Under the pieces are notes generated by a model. It was not told where the DNA came from, did no database searches, and worked only from the letters and a program-made list of their open reading frames with translations. A DNA stretch of 64,000 bases, taken from positions 1 to 64,000 of the forward strand of contig RPFO01001715.1 in the NCBI GenBank assembly GCA_009746045.1. The letters are read 5' to 3'. The position numbers were made by a program, and so were the translations under genes. This document shows positions 31,040 to 43,002 of this stretch, piece by piece (position 1 is the stretch's first letter; each line of letters opens with the position of its first letter). Origin of the DNA: Mesostigma viride (Eukaryota > Streptophyta > Mesostigmatophyceae > Mesostigmatales > Mesostigmataceae).

Positions 31040-31632
31040 CATCCGTTTTGCTTTGGAATGTGTTCTGATATATCTGTGTGACATGTCACGATATATCTGT
31101 GTGATATGTCATGATCGCCCGTGGTTTTATGTCACTGTTTTCTCCCTAGATTTATCAGTGACAATGTCACGGATTTTGTCGCCCTTTTTTCCTGATATAT
31201 CAGTGACAATGTCACGGATTTTGTCACCCTTTTTTTCGTGATATATCAGTGATAATGTCACGGATTTGTCACCCTTTTTTTCGTGATATATCAGTGATAA
31301 TGTCACGGATTTGTCACCCTTTTTTTCGTGATATATCAGTGATAATGTCACGGATTTGTCACGCTTTTTTTCGTGATATATCAGTGATAATGTCACGGAT
31401 TTTGTCAGTGCGTTTTGTCAAGTCGTGACATTGATATTTTGTGATAATTTCCTTGTTTTTGTCACAAAGATAATCACAGAATATGCTGGTTTTATCACAT
31501 GATTTGTCACGAAATGTCACAGAATATCACAGTTTTGTCACAAAAAATCACAAAGTGTCACATTTTGTCACATCCACATCACAGAATGTCACGTGATATG
31601 TCACAAAATATCACAAAATGTCACACCCCCCT
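31040..31632. repeat. TGTCAC/ATATCA repeat patch
   Basis: First, five to six tandem units of about 58 bp (31140-31420) containing GTGATATATCAGTGA, AATGTCACGGATTTGTCAC and CCTTTTTTTC. Then about 200 bp of irregular TCACAAAATGTCACA and TTTTGTCACA words. It matches in vocabulary the patch at 24.24-24.36 kb. The rest of 30704-33017 shows no supported gene. Confidence 0.85.
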
Positions 31633-33017
31633 TCCTAGTGAAACTTAGGATATTGATTTTATACGTCCTAAAGATCATACAGGCCAATTTTGGGTTCGCG
31701 GGAATGCCATTTGATAGGTGTCGGCAGCGTTCTTGCTGGAAAAAACTGCGATCAGGCCGGACGATAGAAACGTTGACAGCAATACCTTTCCGGCGTATTT
31801 TAAAGGACATATTGGTTTCTTTGTACTTTTTATGATGATTTGTAGTCGTAAACGTGCAAGGGTGGCCAGAAATCGCCGAATCCAGCGACCATGCTGCACA
31901 ACTTTGGTGTGCCGAAATGCGCCATTTTGCGGCCACCGCCTGGGCCAAGGTAACGCCATCCATGCCTGGTAAAGCTTAAGCATCGTTTTCCTATCGATGT
32001 TTGACGTTTATATGTACGTTCTAGCTTGTGTAGCACATTCTTTTTGCATTATTCATGCTCTTTCTTGACCCTGGCCTGGCCCCTTTCTAAAACACCCTTC
32101 TTAGATGCTTCCCTCAGTCAGTTGACCTGCCACAGGGTGATGGTGATAAGTTTTAGAGGCTGTATGGGTTTGAATACCTCCATATATGTTTGTTATACAT
32201 TTCCCACACACATATTGCATGAGTGTGAGGCAGTTGGCTGGTCTCTGTGGCATCATCAAGCATGTAACCGGTGAGTAGAAGCTTCCCATTGTCAGCATGT
32301 GCCACCAGGTGTGCTGGCCATCACCTGGCAAGCTATAGCAGCTTAGGCCTAGTTTATCCTTGCTAGGGCAAGCTGAAATAGGCTTAAAATCACTAGTTTG
32401 TTGGTGGCTGCCTCCTACTAGAATGCATGCCTTGCGTAGGGTATCCGTACCACGTTACGTATGTGCATGGACAAGGTGGCACCTGCACATAGGTGCCATG
32501 TAAGGGCAGTGTGATGATGCAGTTATGTTTCCCCATCATTGTGGAAGGGAAATGTATTGTTTGGCATGGTTGGGGGCCATATTAGTAGGTATTAGTAGGT
32601 AGTATGCCCACTCCTACCCCCTTGGTTGCTTTTTACCAACGGTACCCCTATGGGCTGTACTGGGTGTAACTGCTGGTATACCCACCCAAATGATGACCCC
32701 AATGACTCAAACTGTTCAGCAACTAATTGTTTATCATCCCTGTTCAAAGTGGTAGGTGCCTAGCTCTTACAACATAATTCAAAATGCACATTCTACCAAA
32801 AATGAAAACGCTCGTCTTGACCCCCCTGACTTTGACGGCAGTTATACATAGCCTATGTACGATGAATACATGTGAGGTTGTGATATATCACGGCTTAGGG
32901 CAACTCATGGACATGCTTGCCCCCCAAGGACAGCCATTGGATATTGCTAGGTTGTACAGGGGCTGGTTTACAAAATAGGTGAGTTACTGCCGATTTATCG
33001 GCAGCATTTCCGCCCAT

Positions 33018-34265
33018 TTAGGGGTTAAGGAACGCCAGCTTGTCCGCCATGTACTTAAAGGTGAGGAGCACGGGTGCCGGGCCAGCCTTCCCCTGCGCGC
33101 GGGGGAGGCGGACAGCCGACATGTCCAGCTCACCAGTGAGTAACATGGGGGCAAGAATGGCGCGCTTAAATGCCTCAAGAAGGCTCGTGGAGGTCTCACC
33201 TGCCGGCTGGTCGAAGTGCTTGACGATGACATTGTGGCTGCGCCGGGCGATGTCGGCTTCCTCGCGAAGGTCGAGGGCTTGTTGCTTGAGTTGTGCCGAG
33301 ATGGTGGAGGTGGTGGAGGTGGTGGAGGTGGTGTGCTGCTTAAGCAAGTCCGCCCAGGTGGAGGGAGCATCGCCGGCCGGGCCAGCAGGCGCCGGCTGGG
33401 CGGCGATGTCCTTCACCGCCTGGGCGGTGAGGCCGGCCGTGTCATGCAAGCTCTCAAGGGCGTTGGCGGTGGCTTGAAGGCGGTGGTCGAGGTCGAGGAG
33501 CTGGGCTTTGATGTCGGCAGTGGAGGCGGAAATGGCAGTGGAGGTGGCAGTGAGGTGAGGAAGTTCAGCAGCCAGCGGGCCACCCATTGCTGCGACGTCA
33601 GCAGCAAGGGGGGTCACGTGCTGCTGAAAGGCTTCCATGAGGATGGAACGGACGGTGGGGGCGGAGATGGATGGAGCCCAGATCTCGCCGTCAGAGCGCT
33701 GGAGAAGGGAGTTGAGGATGGCGTGCTGGAGAACGGGGCGGGGGGAGCCGAAAACCATTCTGACGTTGTGCCAGCGACGGCCGTCGGTGACGAGGAGGCG
33801 TCCGGTGGCGTGGAGATGGATGCACAGGTCGTAAAGCGAGGCGTAGTCCCCGTAGAGGAGGCAGTCCAGAGCTTCGGACGGAGACATGTTGGTCCAGTCG
33901 TGATCATCGACCTGGAAAGATTTGAGCCGAAAGCGCGGTTCTGAGGGGCGTGAAGACCCTCCTGGTTTGTCGGCTGAGCGGGCGCATTTAGGGTCGGGCC
34001 GGATGCCGATGGCGAGGCATTGAGGCCCGGAGGTTGCTGGGTGAGTCAGGTTGCCACCAGTGCACGACTGGTGTCACCGCTGCCTGCCGGATCTGGCGAA
34101 GCGGCAGCCTCAGCTGCCGCATTGTCAAAGGCGAGCGCATCCGCCAAACTGCGTTGCGCCGACAGGCGTTTGCTCGTCATATATTGCGTTTTAGATTCGG
34201 AAAATTATATCAGCATGTGCGTCTTATAGAAAGACGAAGAAGCTGTACACGTAAGCCAGCTATAT
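33018..34265 (-). mobile_element. Half-LINE copy A: 5' end and ORF1, 3' truncated
   Basis: Minus strand. Conserved 5' leader (with TCGTCTTTCTATAAGACGCA) at 34181-34250, start codon at 34180, N-terminal TSKRLSAQRSLADAL, then an early stop near 34055. The main ORF1 frame runs 33887-33018: LTAQAVKDIAAQPAPAG, LDLREEADIARRSHNVIVKH, and the basic RLPRAQGKAGPAPVLLTFK segment that corresponds to the RNA-binding C-terminal half of LINE ORF1-type proteins. It ends abruptly at AFLNP, where other copies continue SFLRRRKRLEK. A pseudogene copy. Confidence 0.75.
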
Positions 34266-36577
34266 AATTTAAACTGCACACTTGAGTACACATTTCCATT
34301 AAATTAAATTAAATTAAATTATAACATGCCTCCGTTGGGAGATCATGTAGCACATATTCCTTGATGGATGTTGGAGTGGGGAGAGCCGCGTATTCGAACT
34401 ATCCTAACGCTAATTATCTAGCTAGTCTAGAAAAATCCTAACTACCCTACTCATCAAAACGCCTCCTCCTCTTGGGAGGAGGTGGCTTGCCCACAGGGTC
34501 GGGCGTGTGAGCCTTGACAATCTTCTTCCACCGCGTCTTGTTCTGCATGGCAGTCCAAAGAAGGGAGAGAGAGTGGATGCGGTATTCAAACTGGGCTGGG
34601 ACCAGTAGGTCATCCAGCAACGTCTGTACGTAGTTCGTGACATGTTTCCCTACCTTTTTGGCAATGCCCTCGGGCCAGGCCAGGTCAGAATGTGCCGCCC
34701 TGGCTGGCCAAGCCGCTGGGGGCCTGCCAGACCAAGGGCGGTGTCGACCTGGCTGGTGCGAGCAAGGTGTCCTACAAATTTGCTATCCTACGCTGTCTAA
34801 TCTCGTCCGAAATACGAGGCATGCCCTGATACAAAGACTCTGATGATGGGCGCTTGGAAAACCCTACGTTCAGGACCTAGCTGTCGGAGCAACCTGTAAA
34901 CTGTGCCGTCTAGCTTACTGCTGCCAGTGTGGGTGTGAGTGTCCATGCCTCGGCGCCATACGTGAGCACCATGAGGACGAGGACCTTGGAGAGCATGCGC
35001 TTGCGGTGCTCGCCCAGGAGCTTGGAGCGCCAGTAGGTGTTGAGCGAACGAAGCCTAGCCCAGGCCAGGCCGATGCTGGTGCATGTCCACATCGTCATTC
35101 GTCGGCGGTGTCAGGGAGCCAACTCCCCAGCAGTTTGAAGCGATCGCGGAACGGGACCGTCGTCCCGTCGAGCAGGCGCGGCAGCGGCGGTGTACCGTGG
35201 AGGCCCCAATCACCATCGCCTCAGTTTTGACACTAATCTCCAACCCCACCGCCCTCGCCTCGATCCAGGCCCAGACAGTCCAGCCAGGTCTGAATGTGCT
35301 CGGGGCGCGCGATGAGGGTGGTGTCATCCGCATATATAAATCAGGTCGGCCAGGCGGTACCTAGCCAGGTTCAACCCCGCCGTGCCCACGCTCGTTAAGG
35401 ATGTCCAAGCCTGGCTCGTACCCCTTAAGAGCAGTAAAGCGTGCACGTGCTCGGCGCATGACGTGATCCACGACAATAATGAACAGGTATGGGGACACAA
35501 CCTTGCCACACCCCGTGGTGAAGGGGGAATGGTGGGGTGGTGCCTTCAGCAGTCCGCACTACTGCCTGTGAGCCCTCATACAGTCAGACAGACTCGGCGA
35601 ATGGCAGCAATAAACGCAGGTGGCACTCGATCCAGAGCTAGGATGCGGGCCCAAAGAGCCTCCCATGGAGGACCGTGTCAAAGGCCTTGATATAGTCAAC
35701 AAAAATGAAGACCAGCGGCAAACTGTCAGGGGGAACTGAAGGCGGCGCACCTCCTCCATCAACCGGCGCGCGATAAACACAGCCATGACAGTGTTACGAC
35801 CACGACGGAAACCCATCTGAGACTCGTGAACCCAGGTGTGGGTCCAGCGCGGCGCGGAGCCTGTGCATCATGCATCATGCGCATGAAGACCTTCAGCGCG
35901 GCGCTCTGGAGGCATACACCCCGGTAGTTACCGGAGTCAGCAGCAGAGCCCTTTAAAGTTCTTGTACAGCATGACGCGGATGGCCGTCTGCCACTCAGCA
36001 GGCGGAGGCTCGTCAGAAAGCAGGACACGGTTGCAGAACGCCAGCAAAAGATTCCTAACCGCCGGATCAGGGGTCTTCAGCAGCTCAGCAGAAAGGTGGT
36101 CGGCACCGACCGCCGCATTGTACCGCAGCCGGTGAGCAAGGGCGCCGTCCAACTCCTTCAAAGTGAAGGGGTGGACGACGTCGTCAGCACTCTTGGCAAG
36201 GCAGCCCTCCTGCAAGGCAGGGACTTGGTAGTCCGCGGCCGAGGAGGGGGGCGCTGGCGGCGGCGGGGGTCCGGCAACCCCGAGGCGGGCGGCCGTCTCG
36301 GGGTGAAGCGGCGGGGGGGGGGGCGCGAGCCCCACCGGTCAAGGAAACATTGTGGGCCAACCAGCGGTCGAGGCTGACCGGCGCCGTGCCGTCCCCCGTG
36401 TGCTCCACCGGGGTGCGCTGCCGCCGGCCGCTGAGCCGGTCGAGGTGGTACCACATGTCCTTGCCCTCAGGTTGCGAGCCTTGCAGGCCTTGGCATCCGC
36501 GATGCACTGGGCCGCCTCCGCGTCCTGAGCGTGCTCGTAGGCCTCCACGAGGGCGGCCTTGAGCACTGGTTTTAACA
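34266..36577 (-). mobile_element. LINE copy B: reverse-transcriptase ORF2 remnant with 3' tail
   Basis: Minus-strand ORF2 pieces in several frames. In order: DGALAHRLRYNAAVGADHLS and PAEWQTAIRVMLYKNFKG, DSGNYRGVCLQSAALKVFMR, MGFRRGRNTVMAVFIARRLM, the catalytic region LADLIY followed by a two-base duplication before GCGGATGAC (the YADD box), and the C-terminal AWARLRSLNTYWRSKLLGEH and VLTYGAEAWTLT. These are the standard RT motifs of non-LTR retrotransposons. The copy ends with a hairpin CTCC-CAAC-GGAG and a (TTAAA)n tail at 34293-34320. Multiple frameshifts make it inactive. Its 5' side abuts the tail of half-LINE copy C. Confidence 0.8.
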
Positions 36578-38620
36578 CATTTCCATTAATTGATTAATTA
36601 ATTAGGAACATAACTCCGTTGGGAGTATATCTAGCACATAGCCCAGAGAAGGGGCATATGAGCCTATAATACATTCTAAGCTACTTCCTGCAAGGGTGGG
36701 AATGTAAACAACACTTGCTCTAGGTGCCCCAGGGCACCTGCACCCTCATGATCTATCAGTGACGCTATGCCCAGCTAAGGGGGAGCATGTCATGTGGGAG
36801 AAGATCATCATGGCTATACAGGAGCTAGGGCATAGCTTCTCAGCAGAGAGTGACTCCCCGGCATGGGCACAGCATAACTAAATAAAGCTAGGCATCATCG
36901 ATCTGGAGTGTGGCACGTCATAGGCACACATGTACATGGCTAAATGAGACTCGTGAGTCAGCTGCATGGTTACATGGAGCCTGTAGGAGGCTTACATGTA
37001 CAAGGCCACGGGCTATCTATTCTGCACTACTACTGCTGTATTCCCCTAAGCTGGGGCGTCTGGAGTCGTTGGGGCCGCGGGGGTCGCCTGCCAGGGCTTG
37101 TGGCCGACGTAGATGGCCGCCCCCTTCCACTACACCGGCTGCCCCGCCTTGGTCTGCCGGAGCTGGAGGTAGGTCGACCATAGCTCCCGTCGCCGTTGTT
37201 GCTGCGCCAGGGTCAAGTCGTCGTCAAGGGTGAAGTGAGTCTTCTCGAGCCGCTTGCGGCGTCTGAGAAAAGAAATCTTGTCCGCCGGGTTCTTAAAGGT
37301 GAGAAGGAGCGGGGGAGCCCCTGCCTTACCCCGCGCACGGAGAAGCTAGGCGGTGGGCGACCAGCTCAATCTCACCATTAAGGCCCATGCCACCATTTCT
37401 CTCTCAAACGCACGCGTAACTGGCGTAAGCTTCTCGGAATTCTCACCTTCCTCCATGTCGAAGTTCTTGACAATGACGTTGAGGCTGCACTTGGCGAGCT
37501 CGACCTCCTCGTGGAGGTCGAGCGTCTGCTGCTGGAGCTGTGCTGCGACGGCGGAGGTGGTGGAGGTGGCGTGCTGCCCAGGTCGGGATGGGAGGAGCAT
37601 CGCCGGCCAGGCCAGCCGGGTCTGCATGGCTTGGCGGCAATGTCCTTCACCGCCTGGGCGGTGAGGCCTGCGGTGTTTTGCAAGACCTCGATGGCGATTG
37701 CATTGTCCTTATTAAGGCGCTGGTCAATGTCGCGGAGCTGGGCGGTGATGGAGTCGGAGGGGGGGGGGGGGTGGAGGCGAGGAGGGTGGCGGTGGCGGTG
37801 GCAGTGGCGGTGGGGATGGTGGGGAGCTCAGCAGCCAGCTTGCGACCCAAAGCTTGCATTTCACAAGCCGGCGAGGGGCGCCACGTGCTGTGAGAGGTGG
37901 TGGAGGAGGGTGAATTCGCCCAAGGGGACGGGTTGCCAGAGTTTCGCGGAAGAACGCGCTTAAGGATGGAAAAGAGGGCGGCAAGCTGAAGGCGCGGTCG
38001 CGACCAGCCATGCAGACAGGTCACCTACGCGGAACTGAAACTGGCCGTCAGACTGGCTGCGGAAGCATTTGTGGCGGTGGAGGCGCTGGCACAGGTCAAT
38101 AAGGGAGGCATACGACCCATAGAACAGGAGCTCCAACATCCGGGTGTGTGGGTTGTCGAAATAGCCGGGTCTGTTGACGTCGAAGGTGGAAAATAACTCG
38201 TCAACGTCAAAGTCGACATCAGACCAGCTAGGTTCGGTTGGGCGGCTGCGTTTGGGCTCGGGCGAGGCTGAAGGCGAGGCAGGAGGCCCGGGAGGGGGCT
38301 GGGCGACCACCAGTGCGCGACTAGTGTCACCGCTGCCTGCCGGGCCTGAGTGCGAAGTTGCAGCCGGAGCTGCAGACGTATTTTCATTGCCGAGCGCAGC
38401 CGTCAGGCTGCGTTGCGTCGATATAAAGCGTCTGCTCATTGTATATTGCGTAATTAATAGCGTCGGAAAATTATATCAGCATGTGCGTCTTATAGAAAGA
38501 CGATTGAAGAAAGGCGATTGTGATATTCACGACTAAATTCCGGGTGCTCAAACGTGAAAGTTATGAGCTCCGCCGTCAGCCATGGCTCGTGGCTCGTGGC
38601 TCGTGGTCCATGATGGATGG
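36578..38620 (-). mobile_element. Half-LINE copy C: ORF1-only element with both ends
   Basis: Minus strand, about 2 kb. 5' leader with TCGTCTTTCTATAAGACGCA (38440-38510); ORF1 start at 38439 (SRRFISTQRSLTAALGNENT); frame broken after about 37960, but homologous sequence continues through ASPPRR/LTAQAVKDIAA-type segments to the C-terminal RRKRLEK-coding region near 37250. It is followed directly, with no ORF2, by a ~420-bp 3' untranslated part, the hairpin ACTCC-CAAC-GGAGT, and an (AATT)n tail at 36583-36602. Copy D has the same ORF1-to-3'UTR junction. Confidence 0.8.
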
Positions 38621-38646
38621 ATGGACGGCAAATATGACAGTCATGT

Positions 38647-38965
38647 TGAACACAATGTTGAACACATTTCCATCTCCATTCATATTCATCGATCATCCTG
38701 AACGAAGTTCGAAAACGCGGACAAGATAACGGCAGGCTCGAGCTACCATGACCAGTCCGGATTCTCGATCCTGATTTCTGGCTGGCCTGCGCTGGTTGTC
38801 TCCTTGATAATTTACAATGCACAAGGCTACACATTTCCATCTCCATTCATATTCATCAGTCCTGAACGACTCGAAAACGCGGAAAAGATAACGGCAGGCT
38901 CGAGCTACCATGGTCCGGATTCTCCCGATTTGGAACTGGCCTGCGCTGGTTGTCTCCTTTACAAC
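38647..38965. repeat. ~180-bp tandem duplication
   Basis: Two copies beginning ACACATTTCCATCTCCATTC at 38662 and near 38830, each running through GATAACGGCAGGCTCGAGCT and CTGGCCTGCGCTGGTTGTCT. It lies just upstream of half-LINE copy C; the second copy runs into a LINE 3' hairpin (ACTCCGTTGGGAGC on the plus strand). Confidence 0.8.
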
Positions 38966-39299
38966 TCCGTTGGGAGCTAGTATACGTAACACATGTACTA
39001 AGCCCATGTCTACATATACTCCCAACGAGCCATTGTCGCGTTAATTTGCGTGCAACTATCTCCTGCATCACTATATGTCCTGGCCATTCAGCTTTTGGGA
39101 ACCCCAGGTGAGCTATATTAAAGCTGAAATGCCTGGCCTGGTCCCATGCAGCTGCCACATCTTTGGATCGAGACGTAGGTCACTGCCATATTAATAAATA
39201 AATAAATAAATTAATTCATTAATAGACACGTGACTGCGTCACGTGAGCATAAGTCCTCAGTGGGAGGGGAACATGGGATGGAATGGATGGTGTAAGCTA

Positions 39300-40141
39300 T
39301 CTAGGTCCTAGTTACAGGGGTGTGGGCACCGCGGCCCGAATCGCTATGAATGCCATACTTGGTCACACGCGGAGCCCCCACAGGCTTGGGGGTGGTCTCC
39401 TTCATCACTACTTGCCATCGATCCTTGCGCCCGATCTGCCTCCATATTACAGACAAACCAGGAGGCTGCCCGGGTGTGAGCCCGTCACGTCTAGTGTAGC
39501 ACATGTCCATGCCGAGTCTATCACGAAAAGTCGATCACGGGTGGCGGCCCTGCCACGCGCGGCCTGGGGCACGCCAGGTCAGTGAGGACATATCGCCCAG
39601 GCTGGGCGGGTTTGGTGCCAGCTAGTCTATCTGATGTGTCTACCTGATCTGTGTGGGCCAGGCCGGTGCCCGGCTAGGCCCAGGCGCCTGTGCCTAATAA
39701 TGTGGGAAATATAGGGCAAATCAGCGTACAAATCCTCATTACTAATGTGCAAACCAAAGGGGATGTTAAGGGCCTTGCGCAGCATCTTGGTGACGTACGG
39801 CGCCGTCGAGTCATAGCTCCAGCTCCTGCGTCATGCAGTGTCCAGGTCTCGGCGCCGTAGGTCAGGATCGTCAGAATGACGACCTTGAAGAGGTCACGCT
39901 TGACGATCGGGGGTAGGGCGTGGTTGCTCCACCAGCGGCGGTGGTCATGGAGGTGCGCCCACGCCATGCCGGTCCGTGTCGTCATGTCATCCTCGCAGTC
40001 GGGAAGCCAACTGCCGAGCAGCTTGAAGCGGCCTGAAGGAGGGTAGTTGACCTCGGCATCGCCCGGCCAAGAGGCGGAGTGTGGGTGGGGGCACTGCCCG
40101 TTGCAATAGCCGTAGCAATTTCGAGTCATGCTTTTGCCCAC
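39300..40141 (-). mobile_element. LINE ORF2 C-terminal fragment
   Basis: Minus strand. The frame 40141-39674 reads FKLLGSWLPDCEDDMTTRTG, MAWAHLHDHRRWWSNHALPP and TILTYGAETWTLHD, the region after the RT domain in the same LINE family as copy B but a different subfamily. The continuation toward 39300 matches, in inverted orientation, the fragment at 52950-53350 (e.g. CATGGACATGTGCTACACTA). No intact catalytic domain. Confidence 0.75.
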
Positions 40142-40159
40142 GCGCTACACTTGTTATGC

Positions 40160-40385
40160 TCCGCTTACATGGGTCTTATTGCACCCACAGTTTGCCGGAT
40201 CGTTAGCGTGTCCGTTTAGCTAGCGCGCCCGAATGCAGCTGTGGCATGCCTTTGGCATGAAGGAGACTGGGGGTCTCTGCCCTTTCTCCTGTAGTGCACA
40301 CACAGGGATTACAAGCACTTCGGTGCTCCGTGACTCGATCCCAACGGGAGCACGTGTTTAATTAGTTAGTTAATTAATTGCCCAT
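40160..40385 (+). mobile_element. Truncated LINE 3' end, type 2
   Basis: About 220 bp from TTATTGCACCCACAG through TGTGGCATGCCTTTGGCATG to GTGCTCC...GGGAGCAC and a (TTAA) tail. The copy at 43270-43490 is closely similar. A short copy of only the hairpin and tail lies at 40465-40520. Confidence 0.7.
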
Positions 40386-40534
40386 GCAGAGAGTTACTCC
40401 CTGCTCATGAGATGCCATCATGTGTACACCAGCTATGGCCTAGCCATATATACCTTGGGTTAATGCTCCGTGACTCCCCAACGGGAGCACGAGACTAATT
40501 AATTAATTAATTAATTAATATATACCTTCCACCC

Positions 40535-40782
40535 CATATGTCATGCAGGCCTTCTAGGCCCTCTCCCCAAGCCGCCCTGTGTGAGCTCGATTTGGAGGCG
40601 CGAACCATCATGGCGGTGCAGGTGGCACCTTGTGCACCCAGAGCAGGTGATAGTTGTACATCCTACACCTGCAGGTTGTCGCCCTGATTGTATTACAAAC
40701 CCATAGATGCCCCTTTCTCAGGGCTATGTGCTACATATGCTCCCCACGGAGCTATGTTCTCAATTAATTAATTAATTAATGG
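40535..40782 (+). mobile_element. Truncated half-LINE 3' end
   Basis: Matches the last ~200 bp of copies C and D: CAGGGCTATGTGCTACATAT, hairpin GCTCC-CCAC-GGAGC and an (AATT)n tail. The stem differs from the others at one base pair on both sides (A-T to G-C). Confidence 0.75.
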
Positions 40783-40867
40783 CCATTATGGGCGCACATG
40801 CGCTGGGGCCGCGTGGTAGGCTAAGCCTTACTAATTTACTACACTACTGCTACATTCCCTAGCTAGA

Positions 40868-41095
40868 CTGCTGGGGGTGCCTGCCAAGGCTTGTAAGTCG
40901 ACGTGGATGACGTCCCCCCGCCAGTGTACCAGTTTCCCCCCTGCGCTTTGCCGGAGCTGGAGGTAGGTCGGCCATAGCTCGCGTCGTCATTGTTGCTGGG
41001 CCCTGGAGGGTCAGGTCGTCGTCCAGCGTGAAGGGAGTCCTCGAGAGCTTCTTGCGGTTTTAAAGAAACAACAGCTTGTCCGCCATAACAGTACT
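40868..41095 (-). mobile_element. ORF1 C-terminal fragment
   Basis: Minus-strand sequence matching the last 75 codons of half-LINE ORF1 (ADKLLFL..., LEDSLHAG, QQRRRELWPTYLQL-type region, then the VGHKPW equivalent). Frameshifted. It sits head to head with copy D. Confidence 0.65.
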
Positions 41096-41284
41096 TACGG
41101 AGCATAATGTGTGTGCATAATGGGCGCACATGCGCATGGGCCACGAGCCACGAGGTAGCCATGGCTGTCGGAGCTCATAACTTTCACGTTTGAGCGCCGA
41201 ATTCAGCTGTGAATATCACAATCGCTTCGTCTTTCTAAGACGCACATGCTGATATAATTTTCCGACGCTATTACGCAATATACG

Positions 41285-42669
41285 ATGAGCAAACGCCTCT
41301 CGACGCAACGCAGCCTGGCGGCTGCGCTTAGCAATGAAAATACGTCTGCAGCCCCGGCTGCAGCTTCGCCAACCAGCCCAGATGGCAACGGTGACACTAG
41401 TAGTGCACTGGTGCTCGCCCAGCCTCCCGGGCTCGCCTCGCCATCAGCATCGCCTGAACCTAAGCGCAGTCGCTCTGCTGAGCCGCCCTGGGAAGAGCGC
41501 TCCTTTGACATCAACAGCCCCGGCTTCTGGCAACGCAGCGCCGGTTGGTTCATGGAAGACTTGTTTTTCGGCAATCACGCCTCGCTTCTAGCCCTGTGCG
41601 TGCACCTCACGTCCCACAACCGTGGACGCTGGCCTGGTGATGGCCGGCTTGTCGACCCCGCCGAGGCTCTCCCAATCATTCACCGCATGAGTCGCCCCAA
41701 GCTCCAACGCTTCGCCCTCTGCTCCCTTGTTGGACGCTCCGAAATCGGATTCATCCGAGATCTGGGCTCCCAAACCGCCCCCCTTCCCCTCCGAAGCCTC
41801 CATCCGCACCCTCCTCAAGGAAGCTTTCGAGCAGCACGTGACCCCTCTTGCCGCAGATGTGGCGGCACTTGGCGGCACGCTGGCTGCTGAGCTCCCCACC
41901 ATCCCCACCGCCACCGCCACCCTCCTCGCCTCCACCCCCCCCCCCTCCACCGACTCCAGATGTCACCGCCCAGCTCCGTGACATCGACCAGCGCCTCAAG
42001 GATAACGCAATCGCTATCGAGGTCTTGCAGAACACAGCAGGCCTCACCGCCCAGGCAGTGAAGGACATTGCCGCCAAGCCAGCCCCGGCTGGCCTGGCCG
42101 GCGATGCTCCTCCCATCACGACCTGGGCGGACATGCTTAAGCTACATACCACCTCCACCACCTCCGCCGTCGCAGCCCAGCTCCAGCGGCAGACGCTTGA
42201 CCTCCGCGAGGAGACCGAGCTCGCCAAGCGTAGCCTCAACGTCATTGTCAAGAATCTCAAGATGGAGGAAGGTGAGAATTCCGAGAAGCTTGCGCGTGCT
42301 TTTGAGAGAGAAATCCTTGATCGCATGGGCCTTACTGGTGAGATCGAGCTGGCCGCCCACCGCCTTCCCCGCGCGCGGGGTAAGGCCGGGCCGCCCCCGC
42401 TCCTTCTCACCTTTAAGACCCCGGCGGACAAGATTTCTTTTCTCAGACGCCGCAAGCGGCTCGAGAAGACTCTCTTCACCCTTGACGACGACTTGACCCT
42501 GGCACAGCAACAACGGCGACGGGAGCTATGGCCGACCTACCTCCAGCTCCGGCAGACCAAGGCGGGCCAGCCGGTGTACTGGAAGGGGGCGGCCATCTAC
42601 GTCGGCCACAAGCCCTGGCAAGCGACCCCCTCGACCACCGCGGCCCCAGCAACTCCAGCCCCCGCCTAG
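41285..42669 (+). CDS. Half-LINE ORF1 protein (two frameshifts)
   Basis: Start SKRLSTQRSLAAALSNENTS at 41285. The frame changes near 41740-41760 and again in a ten-C run near 41935-41944. Order: disordered Ala/Ser/Pro N-terminus; a middle part with LLKEAFEQHVTPLAADVAAL and LRDIDQRLKDNAIAIEVLQN (coiled-coil-like); then QTLDLREETELAKRSLNVIV; then a basic RRM-like C-terminal half with AHRLPRARGKAGPPPLLLTF, KISFLRRRKRLEKTL and LAQQQRRRELWPTYLQLRQ, ending in a Thr/Pro/Ala tail. This is the arrangement of LINE ORF1 RNA-binding proteins. No zinc knuckle seen. Confidence 0.75.
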
Positions 42670-42880
42670 GGGAATACAGCAGTAGTGTAGAATAGTTAGA
42701 CAGTGGCCTTGTACATGCCCGCCTACTACAGGCACTATACCAGCTGAGGCCTAGCCTTTTTAGTCATGTACATGTGTGCCTATGATGAGCCACACCCCAG
42801 ACGATGCCTAGTTTTATTTAGTAATGCTGTGCCCATGCAGAGAGCTGCTCTCTGCTGAGATGCCACGCTCTATAGACGCT

Positions 42881-43002
42881 CCCGGGTAAGGGGGGAGCAT
42901 GCCTGTGAGGGGGAAGATCATCATGGCTATACAAAAACTAGCTAGTTTTTGTAAAGCCATGATGATCTTCCCCCTCACAGGCATGCTCCCCCCTTACCCG
43001 GG
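42881..43002. repeat. 61-bp inverted repeat with no spacer
   Basis: Arms 42881-42941 and 42942-43002 are complementary at 60 of 61 positions by eye, beginning and ending CCCGGG and centred on CTAGCTAG. It lies in the 3' untranslated part of half-LINE D. Copy C has just one arm at the matching place. Confidence 0.95.

Noticed and set aside
33040-33944. Plus-strand frames of up to 242 codons over half-LINE copy A
   Set aside because: They are antisense to ORF1, Gly/Val-rich from GTGGAGGTGGTGGAGGTGG reading, and lack any domain.
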